A stretch of DNA of 64,000 nucleotides from Devosia sp. FKR38 (GCF_005222805.1 NZ_STGC01000005.1:186001-250000); one strand, 5' to 3'. Positions 17,359 to 27,144 are shown, counted from the stretch's first letter. Notes: a model not told the origin generated them from the sequence alone. Numbers and translations are program-made.

Positions 17359-18672
17359 ATGTTTTCCTTCGACCGCCAGCAATTCGGCCCGCAGTTCACC
17401 TTTGGCGCCGCCACGGCCGCCTATCAGATCGAGGGTGGGCAGAAAGACGGGCGCGGCCCATCCATCTGGGACAGTTTCTCAGCAACGCCCGGCAATGTGC
17501 GCAATGGCGACACCGGCCGCGATGCCTGCAACCACTATGAGCTCTGGCCCGCCGATCTCGACCTGATCCGCGACGCTGGTTTTGACGCCTATCGCTTCTC
17601 CTTTTCCTGGCCACGGCTGATTCCCGAGGGCACTGGCGCGGTCAATCCCGCCGGCCTCGACTATTATGATCGACTGGTCGACGGCATGCTCGAACGGGGC
17701 ATCAAGCCCTTTGCCACGCTCTACCATTGGGACCTGCCCTCGGCGCTGCAGGACAAGGGCGGCTGGATGAACCGCGATATCGCCGGCTGGTTTGCCGACT
17801 ATGCCGCGCTGATTGCCAACAAGTTCGGGGATCGGCTGGAGGCAACGGCCACCATCAACGAGCCCTGGTGCGTCGCCTTTCTCAGCCATTATCTGGGCGT
17901 CCACGCCCCCGGCTATCGCGATCTGCGCGCCGCTGCCCGGGCCATGCACCATGTGCTGTTTGCCCATGGCACCGCCATTGACGCCCTGCGCGCCAATGGG
18001 GCCAAGAACCTCGGGATCGTGCTCAATCTCGAAAAATCCGAGGCGGCCACCGATAGCCCCGAGGATCTGGCGGCCATGGATCTGGGTGATGCCCTGTTCA
18101 ACCGCTGGTATCTGGGTGGCGTGCTCAAGGCGCAATATCCCCAGGTCGTGCTTGATTTCCTCGGCGAGCACATGCCCAAGGGCTATGAGCAGGACATGGC
18201 GACTGTCTCCCGTCCGCTCGACTGGCTGGGCATCAACTACTATACCCGAGGCCTCTACAAGGCGGCTTCCAAGCCCGGCGCGCCCATCGAACAGGTCACC
18301 GGCCCGCTGGAAAAGACCGACATCGGCTGGGAGATTTATCCCAAGGGCCTGACCGACCTGCTGGTGCGCGTCTCCAATGACTACACCAAGATCCCCCTCT
18401 ATGTGACCGAGAACGGCATGGCCGAGGTCGAGGGCGACGACGATCCCCGTCGCGTCAAATACTATGAGGATCACCTCCAGGCCGTGCTGACCGCCCGCGA
18501 GCAGGGCGCCGACGTGCGCGGTTATTTCGCCTGGTCGCTGCTCGACAACTACGAATGGGCCGAGGGCTATAACAAGCGCTTTGGTCTGGTCCATGTCGAC
18601 TACAAGACCCAGGTCCGCACACCCAAGGCCAGCTATCGCGCCTTCCAGGGCCTGCTGCACAACAGCCGTTGA
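17359..18672 (+). CDS. beta-glucosidase, GH1 family
   Basis: A 437-residue retaining beta-glucosidase acting in the cytoplasm on cellobiose-like or aryl beta-glucosides. The acid/base Glu lies in TINEPW near residue 170 and the nucleophile Glu in YVTENGMAE near 350; the N-terminal FGAATAAYQIEGG and the EGYNKRFGLVHVDY block are typical of GH1. No signal peptide is present. The alpha-glucosidase gene follows after 67 bases on the same strand, suggesting one transcript for alpha- and beta-glucoside use. The palindrome at 17282 may control it. Confidence 0.95.
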   Translation: MFSFDRQQFGPQFTFGAATAAYQIEGGQKDGRGPSIWDSFSATPGNVRNGDTGRDACNHYELWPADLDLIRDAGFDAYRFSFSWPRLIPEGTGAVNPAGLDYYDRLVDGMLERGIKPFATLYHWDLPSALQDKGGWMNRDIAGWFADYAALIANKFGDRLEATATINEPWCVAFLSHYLGVHAPGYRDLRAAARAMHHVLFAHGTAIDALRANGAKNLGIVLNLEKSEAATDSPEDLAAMDLGDALFNRWYLGGVLKAQYPQVVLDFLGEHMPKGYEQDMATVSRPLDWLGINYYTRGLYKAASKPGAPIEQVTGPLEKTDIGWEIYPKGLTDLLVRVSNDYTKIPLYVTENGMAEVEGDDDPRRVKYYEDHLQAVLTAREQGADVRGYFAWSLLDNYEWAEGYNKRFGLVHVDYKTQVRTPKASYRAFQGLLHNSR

Positions 18673-18739
18673 AGCGGCCTTTCGGGGCAGGGGCGCAAGG
18701 TGCTAGGTGTGGTCACACACCGCCGCACCGGAGCCCATG

Positions 18740-20410
18740 ATGACAGCCAATCCGCTGATGACCGAGCAGAAGAAAATCGACAATGCCGTCATCGACAAGG
18801 ACTGGTGGCGCGGCGCAGTGATTTACCAGATCTATCCGCGCTCCTTCCAGGATCAGGATGGCGACGGCGTTGGCGATCTGGTCGGCATCACCAGCCGGCT
18901 CGACTATGTGGCCGATCTGGGCGTTGACGCCATCTGGCTGTCGCCGGTGTTCACCTCGCCCATGAAGGACTTTGGCTACGACGTCTCCAACTATCGCGAC
19001 ATCGACCCCACCTTCGGCACGCTGGAGGACTTTGACCGCCTGGTGCAAAAGGCCCATTCGCTCGGCCTCAAGGTCATCATTGACCAGGTGATCTCCCATT
19101 CTTCCGACAAGCATGCCTGGTTTGCCGAAAGCCGCGTCTCGCGCACCAATGACAAGGCCGACTGGTATGTCTGGGCCGATCCCAAGCCCGATGGCACGCC
19201 GCCCAACAACTGGCTCTCCATCTTCGGCGGCTCCGCCTGGCAATGGGACAGCCGCCGCATGCAGTACTATCTGCACAATTTCCTGGTCTCCCAGCCCGAT
19301 CTCAACTTCCACAATCCGGCCGTGCAGGAAACCCTTTTGGGCGAAATGCGCTTCTGGCTGGAGCGTGGCGTCGATGGCTTCCGCCTCGATACGGTGAACT
19401 TCTATTTCTGCTCGCTGGGGCTCGAGGATAATCCGGTCGTCAAGGCGGCCGATTTCAATGCCTCGACCGCCCCGGCGGTCAATCCCTACAATTTCCAGGA
19501 GCACGTCTACGATAAGTCGCGTCCGGAAAACCTGGCCTTCCTCAAGCGCCTGCGCGCCCTGATGGACGAGTATCCCGGCCGCACCACCGTGGGCGAAATC
19601 GGCGACAGCCAGCACCAGCTTGAGCTGATGGCGCAGTACACCTCCGGCGATGACATGCTGCACATGGCCTATACCTTTGACTATCTGGGCGGCGAGTTCT
19701 CGGCCGCCCATTTTCATGCCGCCATTGCCGCGACCGAAGAGCAGGCGCCCGATGGCTGGATCTGCCTGGCCTTCTCCAACCACGACGTGGTGCGCCACGT
19801 CAGCCGCTGGTCGGCCCATGGGCAGGAGGCCGCCTTCACGCGACTGGCCGCCACGCTTATCCTCTCCATGCGCGGCTCGGTCTGCCTCTACCAGGGCGAA
19901 GAACTGGGTCTCAAGGAAGCCGAGCTGTCCTTTGCCGATCTGGTCGACCCCTATGGCATTGAGTTCTGGCCCGAATTCAAGGGCCGCGACGGCTGCCGCA
20001 CGCCCATGGTCTGGCAGTCGCACGCCAGCAATGGGGCCTTCTCCAATGCCAACCGCACCTGGCTGCCCATTCCGGCTGAACATTTGACCCACGCGGTGGA
20101 CCTGCAGGACAAGGTCGACGGCTCCGTGCTGGAATTCTATCGCGCCATGCTGGCCTTCCGCCAAGCCCATCCCGCGCTGGCCAAGGGCAGCATCGAGCTG
20201 CTCGACACGGTGGGTAATGTGCTGGCCTTTGTGCGCCAGGAAGGCGAAGAGCGCCTGCTCTGCGTTTTCAACATGGGCGACTCGGCTGCCAGCTATCCGC
20301 TGTCGCCGAGCCTCAAGCCAGCCGAAGTCGGCTGCCCTGGCGTCACCGCCACGCCGGTTGCCGGTCAGCTCGGCCTTGAGCCCTTCGGCGCCTATATCGG
20401 CCGGATCTAG
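18740..20410 (+). CDS. alpha-glucosidase, GH13 family
   Basis: A 556-residue cytoplasmic alpha-glucosidase. The barrel starts with WWRGAVIYQIYPRSFQD near residue 26. The nucleophile Asp is in GFRLDTVNFY, the acid/base Glu in TVGEIGDS and the third carboxylate in FSNHDVVRH. ATG at 18740 is taken as the start since GGAG lies 6 bases before it; another ATG directly before it (18737) and a GTG at 18707 are less favoured. It is a paralog of the enzyme cut by the left edge of the window. Its stop codon overlaps, within CTAG, the stop of the convergent ABC ATPase. Confidence 0.95.
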   Translation: MTANPLMTEQKKIDNAVIDKDWWRGAVIYQIYPRSFQDQDGDGVGDLVGITSRLDYVADLGVDAIWLSPVFTSPMKDFGYDVSNYRDIDPTFGTLEDFDRLVQKAHSLGLKVIIDQVISHSSDKHAWFAESRVSRTNDKADWYVWADPKPDGTPPNNWLSIFGGSAWQWDSRRMQYYLHNFLVSQPDLNFHNPAVQETLLGEMRFWLERGVDGFRLDTVNFYFCSLGLEDNPVVKAADFNASTAPAVNPYNFQEHVYDKSRPENLAFLKRLRALMDEYPGRTTVGEIGDSQHQLELMAQYTSGDDMLHMAYTFDYLGGEFSAAHFHAAIAATEEQAPDGWICLAFSNHDVVRHVSRWSAHGQEAAFTRLAATLILSMRGSVCLYQGEELGLKEAELSFADLVDPYGIEFWPEFKGRDGCRTPMVWQSHASNGAFSNANRTWLPIPAEHLTHAVDLQDKVDGSVLEFYRAMLAFRQAHPALAKGSIELLDTVGNVLAFVRQEGEERLLCVFNMGDSAASYPLSPSLKPAEVGCPGVTATPVAGQLGLEPFGAYIGRI

Positions 20411-21999
20411 CCTGCCGGGGTCGCATCCGGGTCAGACGGCGCGTCGAGTTCAGGCAGGCGCGCCGCCACCAGTTCCTGCGTCAGCCGGTGCAGGGGATGG
20501 GCGAAAATCTCGCCGGGGCGGCCCTGTTCGACAATGCGCCCAGCTTCCATCACCAGCACGCGGTCGGCCATGGCCGCGACCATGTCGAGGTCATGGCTGA
20601 TGATGAGATAGGTCAGGCCAAACTGCGCCTGCAGCCGCGCCAGCAGCTCCAGCACCTCGCCGCGCACCGAGACATCGAGCGCCGACACCGGCTCGTCCAG
20701 CACCAAGAGGCGCGGTCGGGTCACCAGCGCCCGGGCAATGGCGAGGCGCTGCCGCTGCCCGCCCGAGAATTCATGCGGATAGCGGTCCAGCATCGCCGGA
20801 TCGAGCCCGACGGCCGATACTGCTTCGGCAAGGCGCGCGGGCGTTAGCGCGCGGTCCAGCGCGGGTTCGAGATGCAGCGGCTCGGACAGCGATGCTCCGA
20901 TGCTCATGCGCGGATCAAAGCTGCTGAACGGATCCTGGAACACCAGCGAAATGTCGCGCCGAAGTGCCTTGGGCAGGTCGCGACCGCGATAGCTCTGGCC
21001 GGCAAAGGCAATGCTTCCCGCGCTGGCGCTGTCGAGGCCGACGATGACCTTGGCCAGCGTAGTCTTGCCACAACCCGACGGCCCCACCAGCGCCACCACT
21101 TCGCCAGAGGCAATGGACAGGCTGACGTCGTTTACCGGCCGCAACGGCGCGATCGGCCAGAACAGGGCATTGCGCCGGTGGTAGTCCCGCGTCACGCCCT
21201 TGACCTGCAGCAGCGTTTCCCCGAGCGGGCGCAGCTCGGTCGCCGCCGGGGCAAAGCGCGATGCGCTGACCAGGCGGCGCGTGTAATCCTGCTGGGGCGC
21301 CCGCAGCACCTGCTCGACCGAGCCGGTCTCGACAATGCGCCCGCTGTGCATCACCGCGACCCGCGTACACACCTGGGCAACGGCCTTCAGGTCATGGCTG
21401 ATGAACAGCAGCGCCATCCTGCGCCGGGCACAGATATCGGCGATCAGCGCCAGCACAAGCCGCTGGGTGATCAAGTCCAGCGCCGATGTCGGCTCGTCGG
21501 CGATCAGCAGGTCGGGCTGGCTGGCCAGCGCCATGGCGATCATGGCGCGCTGCCGCTGGCCCCCGGACAGCTGATGCGCATAGCGGTCGCCGTGCTTCTG
21601 CTCGAGCCCCACCTCGGTCAGCAGTTGCGGCGTGTCGAGCTGGGCCGACACATGCTGGCTGTTCAGTTCAATGGCCTCGGCAATCTGGTCATTGATCCGC
21701 ATCAGCGGATTGAGCGCGGTCATGGGCTCCTGAAACACCATGCCGATGCGCTGGCCGCGCAGCCGCGCCATGGCTCGCTCCGACGTCGGCATCGGCGCGC
21801 CATCAAGCAAAATCGTGCCGCTGCGGCTCGCCCCTTCGGGCAATAGGTCGGTGATCGCCAGCGCCGTCAGCGTCTTGCCCGAGCCGCTCTCGCCGATGAT
21901 ACCGAGCCGCTCGCCGGGCTGCAGCGTCAGCGAAATGCCGTCCACCGCCACCGCGTCGCCGAAGCGGACCACGAGGTCTTTCACTTCAAGCAAGGACAT
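20407..21999 (-). CDS. fused double ATPase of a dipeptide/oligopeptide ABC importer (DppD-DppF type)
   Basis: A 530-residue protein with two complete ABC domains. The first has Walker A GESGSGKT near residue 35, signature LSGGQRQR and LLIADEPTSALD; the second has GPSGCGKT near 310, FSGGQRQR and LLVLDEPVSALD. This fused form resembles YejF and replaces separate DppD and DppF subunits. Both halves appear intact, so both ATP sites should work. It overlaps the upstream permease gene by 14 bases, consistent with tight coupling in the operon 25353 to 20407. Confidence 0.95.
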   Translation of the reverse strand: MSLLEVKDLVVRFGDAVAVDGISLTLQPGERLGIIGESGSGKTLTALAITDLLPEGASRSGTILLDGAPMPTSERAMARLRGQRIGMVFQEPMTALNPLMRINDQIAEAIELNSQHVSAQLDTPQLLTEVGLEQKHGDRYAHQLSGGQRQRAMIAMALASQPDLLIADEPTSALDLITQRLVLALIADICARRRMALLFISHDLKAVAQVCTRVAVMHSGRIVETGSVEQVLRAPQQDYTRRLVSASRFAPAATELRPLGETLLQVKGVTRDYHRRNALFWPIAPLRPVNDVSLSIASGEVVALVGPSGCGKTTLAKVIVGLDSASAGSIAFAGQSYRGRDLPKALRRDISLVFQDPFSSFDPRMSIGASLSEPLHLEPALDRALTPARLAEAVSAVGLDPAMLDRYPHEFSGGQRQRLAIARALVTRPRLLVLDEPVSALDVSVRGEVLELLARLQAQFGLTYLIISHDLDMVAAMADRVLVMEAGRIVEQGRPGEIFAHPLHRLTQELVAARLPELDAPSDPDATPAG

Positions 22000-22825
22000 T
22001 GCGGTTTCCCTGGCGCAGGCGGGGATCGATGGCGTCGCGCAGCCCGTCCCCGGCGATATTGAGGGCGATCACGATGGCCACGATGCACAGCCCCGGAATG
22101 ATGGTCAGCAGCGGATGCAGCAGGAAGAGGCTCTGCGCGTCGCGCAGCATCAGGCCCAGGCTGGTTTCGGGTGGCTGGGTGCCCAGGCCGATGTAGCTCA
22201 GGCCCGCTTCGGACAGGATGCCCAGAGACATCTGGATGGTGCCCTGCACGATGATCAGGCTCATGATATTGGGCAGTAGGTGCCGCAGCGCGATGCGCGC
22301 ATTGCCCAGCCCCGCAAGTTGCGCTGCAGCGACAAAGTCCAGCGTGGCAATGCTGAGCGCTCCGCCGCGCGCCACCCGGGCAAACACCGGAATGTTGAAG
22401 ATGCCGATGGCGACAATGGCGTTGACCGCGCCCGGCCCGACCAGCGTCGTGATCAGGATCGCCACGATCACCGCCGGAAAGGCGAACACGAAGTCCGACA
22501 GGCGCAGCACCAGCCATTCCACCCAGCCGCCCCAGGCCACCGCTGCCAGCCCCAGCGGCACGCCAATGCCTACCCCGATGGCCACCGCCAGCAGCGCCAC
22601 GGTAAAGCTCGTCAGCGTGCCCGACATGAGCAGCGAGACCATGTCGCGCCCCAGATTGTCGGTACCCAGCCAATGGGCGGCTGTGGGGCCGAGAAAGCGC
22701 CGGCCAATGTCGATCTCGGTGATCGGGAACGGTGTCCACACCAGCGACAACAGGCCCAAAAGGGCAAAGGCCAATGTGGCGATCAGCCCGATGGCCAGGC
22801 TCGGATGGCTCAGCAAACGCCTCAT
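21986..22825 (-). CDS. dipeptide-type ABC transporter permease (DppC type)
   Basis: A 279-residue inner-membrane permease with about six hydrophobic segments. The N-terminus MRRLLSHPSLAIGLIATLAF and the periplasmic HWLGTDNLGRDMVS block are diagnostic of the OppC/DppC group. The cytoplasmic coupling loop around ARVARGGALSIATLDFVAAAQ docks on the ATPase. It overlaps the upstream DppB-type gene by 4 bases and the ATPase gene by 14. Confidence 0.94.
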   Translation of the reverse strand: MRRLLSHPSLAIGLIATLAFALLGLLSLVWTPFPITEIDIGRRFLGPTAAHWLGTDNLGRDMVSLLMSGTLTSFTVALLAVAIGVGIGVPLGLAAVAWGGWVEWLVLRLSDFVFAFPAVIVAILITTLVGPGAVNAIVAIGIFNIPVFARVARGGALSIATLDFVAAAQLAGLGNARIALRHLLPNIMSLIIVQGTIQMSLGILSEAGLSYIGLGTQPPETSLGLMLRDAQSLFLLHPLLTIIPGLCIVAIVIALNIAGDGLRDAIDPRLRQGNRNVLA

Positions 22826-23775
22826 CGCTGCGCTCCCTCACGCAGACGCGGATCGACCAGCGCATAGGCAATGTCGGTCAGCAGCATGGTTGATGTCACC
22901 GCCAGGATCAGGATGATGGTCGCGCCGCGCACCAGGATCAGATCGCGCTCGAGAATGGCCGTATAGATCAGCTTGCCCAGCCCGGGGAGGTAGAAGACGT
23001 TCTCCACCACAATGGTGCCGGCGACCAGATAGGCGAACTGCAGGCCCAATATGGTCAGCACCGGCAGCAGCGCATTGCGCACGCCGTGGCGCCACAGCGC
23101 CTCGTCCATGGTCAGCCCCTTGGCCCGCGCCGTGCGGATGAAATCCTGCCCGGCCACATCCACCAGCGCGGTGCGCATCACCCGCGCCAGGATCGAGGCC
23201 TGCGGCAGGGCAAGGGCAAGGCTGGGCAGCAGCAGCCCGCGCAGCGCCAGACCGCTGTCTTCGATCCAGGGCGTAAAGCCTCCCGGCGGCAGCCAGCGCA
23301 GGCCCACGGCGAACACCAGCACCAGCAACATGCCGAACCAGAAATTGGGAATGGCCACACCGGTCTGGGCCAGCACCATGATGGTGGTATCAATCGCCTT
23401 GCCACGCCGCCGCGCTGCCAGCAGGCCCAGGGGCAGGCCCACAACCATGGAAATCACCATGGCAAACACCGCCAGCGGCAAAGTCACGCCCAGCCGGTCC
23501 CAGATCAGCTGCGCCACCGGCGCGCGCTGGGTATAGGACATGCCAAAATCGCCCTGCAGCATGCCGCCCAGCCAACCCAGAAAGCGCTGGTAGGCCGGCG
23601 CATCGAGCCCCATCTGCAGCCGCAACTGCGCCACTGACGCGGGCGTGGCATTGATGCCCAGGATGAACTGCGCCGGATCACCCGGCAGCAGATCGAGCAG
23701 CACAAAGATCACCAGGGCCGCCACCAGCAGCGTCACCGCAAAGCCGATCAGGCGGCGCAGGGCGTAGGCGATCAC
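22822..23775 (-). CDS. dipeptide-type ABC transporter permease (DppB type)
   Basis: A 317-residue inner-membrane permease with the hallmark N-terminal block ALRRLIGFAVTLLVAALVIF followed by LLPGDPAQFILG. It ends with AYALVDPRLREG, as usual for DppB/OppB proteins. The frame is open to a TTG at 23820, but that stretch is made of a G-rich repeat, so I prefer the GTG at 23775 that gives VIAYALRR; neither start has a strong ribosome-binding site. The 96-base gap to the binding-protein gene contains that repeat. Confidence 0.9.
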   Translation of the reverse strand: MIAYALRRLIGFAVTLLVAALVIFVLLDLLPGDPAQFILGINATPASVAQLRLQMGLDAPAYQRFLGWLGGMLQGDFGMSYTQRAPVAQLIWDRLGVTLPLAVFAMVISMVVGLPLGLLAARRRGKAIDTTIMVLAQTGVAIPNFWFGMLLVLVFAVGLRWLPPGGFTPWIEDSGLALRGLLLPSLALALPQASILARVMRTALVDVAGQDFIRTARAKGLTMDEALWRHGVRNALLPVLTILGLQFAYLVAGTIVVENVFYLPGLGKLIYTAILERDLILVRGATIILILAVTSTMLLTDIAYALVDPRLREGAQR

Positions 23776-23795
23776 AGCCCGGCTGGGAGCGGTGT

Positions 23796-23830
23796 CACCC
23801 CCCTCCGGACCTCCCCCCAAGAGGGGAAGG
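23796..23830. repeat. G/C-rich intergenic repeat (CCTCCCCCC-AAGAGGGG type)
   Basis: A short palindromic tract of C-runs and G-runs in the gap between the peptide-binding-protein and DppB-type genes. It resembles the elements at 58713 and 63007 and the dispersed intergenic repeats frequent in Hyphomicrobiales. It could form a stem that protects the binding-protein part of the mRNA. Confidence 0.5.
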
Positions 23831-23871
23831 TTGGTGTGGTGGCAATCACCACGCGCGCGATGGACGAAAGG

Positions 23872-25353
23872 TTACTCGGTCCAGGCGATGTCACGCAGGA
23901 CCAGGCCTTCGATGGGCGAATTCTGCCACATGCCGGTGAGCTTGGCATTCCACACACCGGTCTGGGCCAGCTCGAACAAATAGCCATTGACGGCGTCATT
24001 GGCCAGGATGGTCTGTGCCTCGATGGCCAGTTCCTTGCGCTTGGCTTCGTCAGTGGTGCCATTGAGCGTCTCGATGAGCGCCTGGAACTGCTTGTTGTCA
24101 TAGCCGAAGTAGTAGTCCGGGTTGGCATAATTGCCAATGTCGAACGGCTCCACATGGCTGACGATGGTCAGGTCGAAGTCCTTGTTGGTGTAGACATCTT
24201 CCAGCCACTGCGCCCATTCCACATTGACCAGGCTGAGCTTGATGCCGATCGCGGCGAACTGGCTGGCAATGATCTGGCCCGACAGCCGCGCATAGGCCAC
24301 CGGCGGCAGCTTGAGCGTCGCGGCAAAGCCATCGGGATAGCCCGCTTCGGTCAGCAGCGCCTTGGCGGCGGCGATGTCGAAGGGATAGGTATTGGTCAGG
24401 TCGACATAATAGGGGTTATGCGGGGCAAAGGGCGCGCCGATCGGCACGCCATAGCCATAGGTGGCGCCATCGATGATCGCCTTGCGGTCAATGGCATGGG
24501 CCATGGCCTGGCGCACCTTGAGATTGTCGAACGGCGCCTTGCGGTTGTTGGTGGCAAGGATCGTTTCGCCTTCCGTGGTGCCGACCAGCACCTTGAACTG
24601 CGGATTGCCCTCGAACACGGCCAGCGCCTCGGCGGCGAAATTATTGGTGCCGTCGATATCGCCGGCCAGCAGCGCATTGGTCACGGTGGCCGTGTCGCTG
24701 ATGAACACATAGGTGGCCTTGGTCAGGTGCACGGGCTCGCCCCAGTAGGGACCATAGGCTTCCAGCACCACGCGGCTGCCCTTGTCCCATTGCACAAAGG
24801 CAAACGGGCCGGTGCCGATGGGTTCATTGGCATTGTTGTCGGCGCTTTCCGGCGCCACGATCACCGCGTCGCCACGCCCCAGGTCGAACAGGAAGCGCCC
24901 GATCACATGGTCGAGTGTCATGGTCACCGTCAGCGGATCCACCACCGTGATCGACTTGATCGGGGTGTAGAATTCCTTGTGCGCGTTGACGCTGTTCTCG
25001 CCCAGGATGCGGTCGAAGGTGAACTTGACGTCGTCGGCATCAAACGTGGTGCCGTCGTGGAAGGTCACCCCGTCATGCAGCTTGAAGGTATAGGTCAGGC
25101 CATCGTCCGAAATGGTCCAGCTTTCGGCCAGGCCCGGCTGCACGGCGCCGTTCTGGTCGATGCGGGTCAGGCCCTCGAAAATGTTCTGATAAACCACGAT
25201 GTCGATGGCTTCGGCAGCGCCCGCGGTGGGATCCAGCATCGGGGGCTCCAGCGCCACGCCAATGCGCACTTCGGTCGGGGCAGCCTGTGCCACGCCCGCC
25301 AGCGCAGCGCTCATCCCCAGGACGATCCCGAAGGCCTTGAGCATCTTGTTCAT
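23872..25353 (-). CDS. dipeptide-type ABC transporter substrate-binding protein
   Basis: A 493-residue periplasmic family-5 solute-binding protein. A signal peptide (MNKMLKAFGIVLGM..., AQA-A cleavage) is followed by VRIGVALEPPMLDPT, and later by LTYTFKLHDGVTFHDGTTFDADDVKFTFDRI split over two typical blocks. ATG at 25353 is chosen because GGGAG lies 8 bases upstream. It is the first gene of a complete importer (binding protein, two permeases, fused ATPase). The ligand may be a peptide, opine or other small molecule; sequence does not tell. Confidence 0.94.
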   Translation of the reverse strand: MNKMLKAFGIVLGMSAALAGVAQAAPTEVRIGVALEPPMLDPTAGAAEAIDIVVYQNIFEGLTRIDQNGAVQPGLAESWTISDDGLTYTFKLHDGVTFHDGTTFDADDVKFTFDRILGENSVNAHKEFYTPIKSITVVDPLTVTMTLDHVIGRFLFDLGRGDAVIVAPESADNNANEPIGTGPFAFVQWDKGSRVVLEAYGPYWGEPVHLTKATYVFISDTATVTNALLAGDIDGTNNFAAEALAVFEGNPQFKVLVGTTEGETILATNNRKAPFDNLKVRQAMAHAIDRKAIIDGATYGYGVPIGAPFAPHNPYYVDLTNTYPFDIAAAKALLTEAGYPDGFAATLKLPPVAYARLSGQIIASQFAAIGIKLSLVNVEWAQWLEDVYTNKDFDLTIVSHVEPFDIGNYANPDYYFGYDNKQFQALIETLNGTTDEAKRKELAIEAQTILANDAVNGYLFELAQTGVWNAKLTGMWQNSPIEGLVLRDIAWTE

Positions 25354-25517
25354 CGCGTCACTCCCGCTTGCGGCACGCCTGGCGCCGTCTGATCCGTCCG
25401 GCCGTGCCGGGCATATTGGCTCCGGCGCGGCCTGTTTGGCTGCCCATGCCTGAGGCACCGACAACGTCGGGCGCAGCATATAGGAGATCGCCACTAACAT
25501 GGCACCACGTGCCGGTG

Positions 25518-27107
25518 TTATACTTTCCTACGATCACCCAGCCGTGTAGCAAGAACAACCGGAATAAGCCCCGCCAGCACGATGAACAGTGCGGGAAGCG
25601 CTGCCTGGGCAAAAAGTCCGACATTTGCCCGCGAATAGACCAGTGTCGCCAGCGTATCCACGCCCAGCGGCCGCAACAGCAGCGTGGCCGGCAGCTCCTT
25701 GATGATCTCGACGAAGACCAGTGTCGCCGCGCTCAACAGGGCCGGCAGCAGCGTGGGCAGGTCGATCCGCAGCAATAGGCCCAGTCCGCGTTCGCCCAGC
25801 ACCCGCCCGGCATCCAGCACGCCGTCACCGCGCTTCTTAATGGCCGCGTCCAGCGTCGAATGGCTCACCGCCAGATAGCGAATGGCATAGACATAGAGCA
25901 GTGCCGCCATCGAGCCGGACAGCACTAGCCCCGGCCGCCAGCCGGCCAGCGCCATGGTGAGCCGGTTGAACCACAGATCGGCCTGGCCCAGCGGCTGCAG
26001 AAGGCCCAGGGCCAGCACCGTGCCGGGAATGGCATAGCCGAGCGTGGCAATGCGGATAGCGCCCTTGCCCAGGCCGCCGGCGCGATGCGCCAGCTTGGCC
26101 GCCACCAGACCGATGGTCACGGTGATAACGGCGCCCAGGAGCGCCAGCGTCAGCGTCGGCACCAGGGCGCCCAGCGTCATGCTCACCGATTCCGGCGCCG
26201 TCAGGCGGAGCGCCAGATAGCCCAGCTGGCCCACCGGAATGCCAAAGCCCAGCACCAGCAGCAGCAGGCAGATGGCAAAGGCCAGCCAGCGCCGCGCGCC
26301 AAAAAGCTGTTCGCGAGCGGGCGGCACGCGGCTGTCGCGGCGCCCGAGATAGACGCGGTCGCGTCGCGCCCGCTGCTCGGCCGCAATCAGCAGGCCAATG
26401 ACCAGCACCACCGTGACGGCGAGTTGCGCCGCGCCGCCGAAGTCCGAGCGGTTGATCCAGGTCGAATAGATGATGGCAGTGATGGCGTTGACACCAAAGT
26501 ACTGTACGGCGCCCAGGTCATTGACCACTTCCATCATCGCCAGCGTCACGCCCACCACCAGCGCCGGGCGCGACAGGGGTAGGGTCACGGCAAAAAAGGT
26601 GCGCATGCCACCGGCGCCCAGCGTGCGAGCGGCAATGTTGAGCGAGGCCGACTGCATCAGGAAAAAGGCGCGGCAGGCCACATAGACATAGGGGTAGAGC
26701 ACGCTCGAGAGCACGATCACCGCGCCCCAATGGCTGCGGATATCGGGGAACCAATAGTCCTGTAGCGTCGTGCCGCCATTGATCGCCCGCAGCGCCGATT
26801 GCACCGGGCCAGGAAAGCCGAGGAATTCGACATAGCTATAGGCGGCCAGATACGTCGGCACCGCCAGCGGCAGCACCAGCGCCCAGTCGAACAGGCGGCG
26901 CAGCGGGAACTCGTAATGCGTCACCAGCCAGGCGGCCACCAGGCCCACGCAGCCGGTGATCAGCCCGACGCTGATCATCAACACGCCCGTTTCGCGCAAC
27001 GCCGTGGGCAGCATGGTGGCGGCCAGGCCATTGCTGCCGGTGCTCATCGCGCCCAGCGCCGACCAGCCCAGCCAAACGATGGGCAGCCCCATCAGCAGGG
27101 CAATCAA
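25518..27107 (-). CDS. ferric-iron-type ABC transporter permease (FbpB type, fused)
   Basis: A 529-residue inner-membrane protein with about twelve hydrophobic segments in two halves, as in FbpB/SfuB and ThiP permeases. Each half carries a coupling loop (IAARTLGAGGMRTFFAVTLPLSRPA near residue 175 and DAGRVLGERGLGLLLRIDLP near 450). The best start I can propose is TTG at 27107, just after a strong hairpin; an ATG five codons later is possible. It follows the iron-type binding protein gene. No cognate ATPase gene occurs on either side. Confidence 0.88.
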   Translation of the reverse strand: MIALLMGLPIVWLGWSALGAMSTGSNGLAATMLPTALRETGVLMISVGLITGCVGLVAAWLVTHYEFPLRRLFDWALVLPLAVPTYLAAYSYVEFLGFPGPVQSALRAINGGTTLQDYWFPDIRSHWGAVIVLSSVLYPYVYVACRAFFLMQSASLNIAARTLGAGGMRTFFAVTLPLSRPALVVGVTLAMMEVVNDLGAVQYFGVNAITAIIYSTWINRSDFGGAAQLAVTVVLVIGLLIAAEQRARRDRVYLGRRDSRVPPAREQLFGARRWLAFAICLLLLVLGFGIPVGQLGYLALRLTAPESVSMTLGALVPTLTLALLGAVITVTIGLVAAKLAHRAGGLGKGAIRIATLGYAIPGTVLALGLLQPLGQADLWFNRLTMALAGWRPGLVLSGSMAALLYVYAIRYLAVSHSTLDAAIKKRGDGVLDAGRVLGERGLGLLLRIDLPTLLPALLSAATLVFVEIIKELPATLLLRPLGVDTLATLVYSRANVGLFAQAALPALFIVLAGLIPVVLATRLGDRRKV

Positions 27108-27116
27108 AAGCGCAAC

Positions 27117-27144
27117 GACCGGCGAAGCATGTGCTTCGCCGGTC
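27117..27144 (-). terminator. strong intergenic hairpin between binding protein and permease genes
   Basis: A 13-bp perfect inverted repeat with a 2-base centre (GACCGGCGAAGCA / TGCTTCGCCGGTC) ends 10 bases before the permease start. On the minus strand it is followed by GTTGCGCTTTTG, a short T-run. It probably attenuates transcription or stabilises the upstream mRNA so that binding protein exceeds permease. Confidence 0.65.

Noticed and set aside
20407..20410. overlap of two genes as a sign of error
   Set aside because: The convergent stops simply share CTAG; both proteins end at the expected place for their families.
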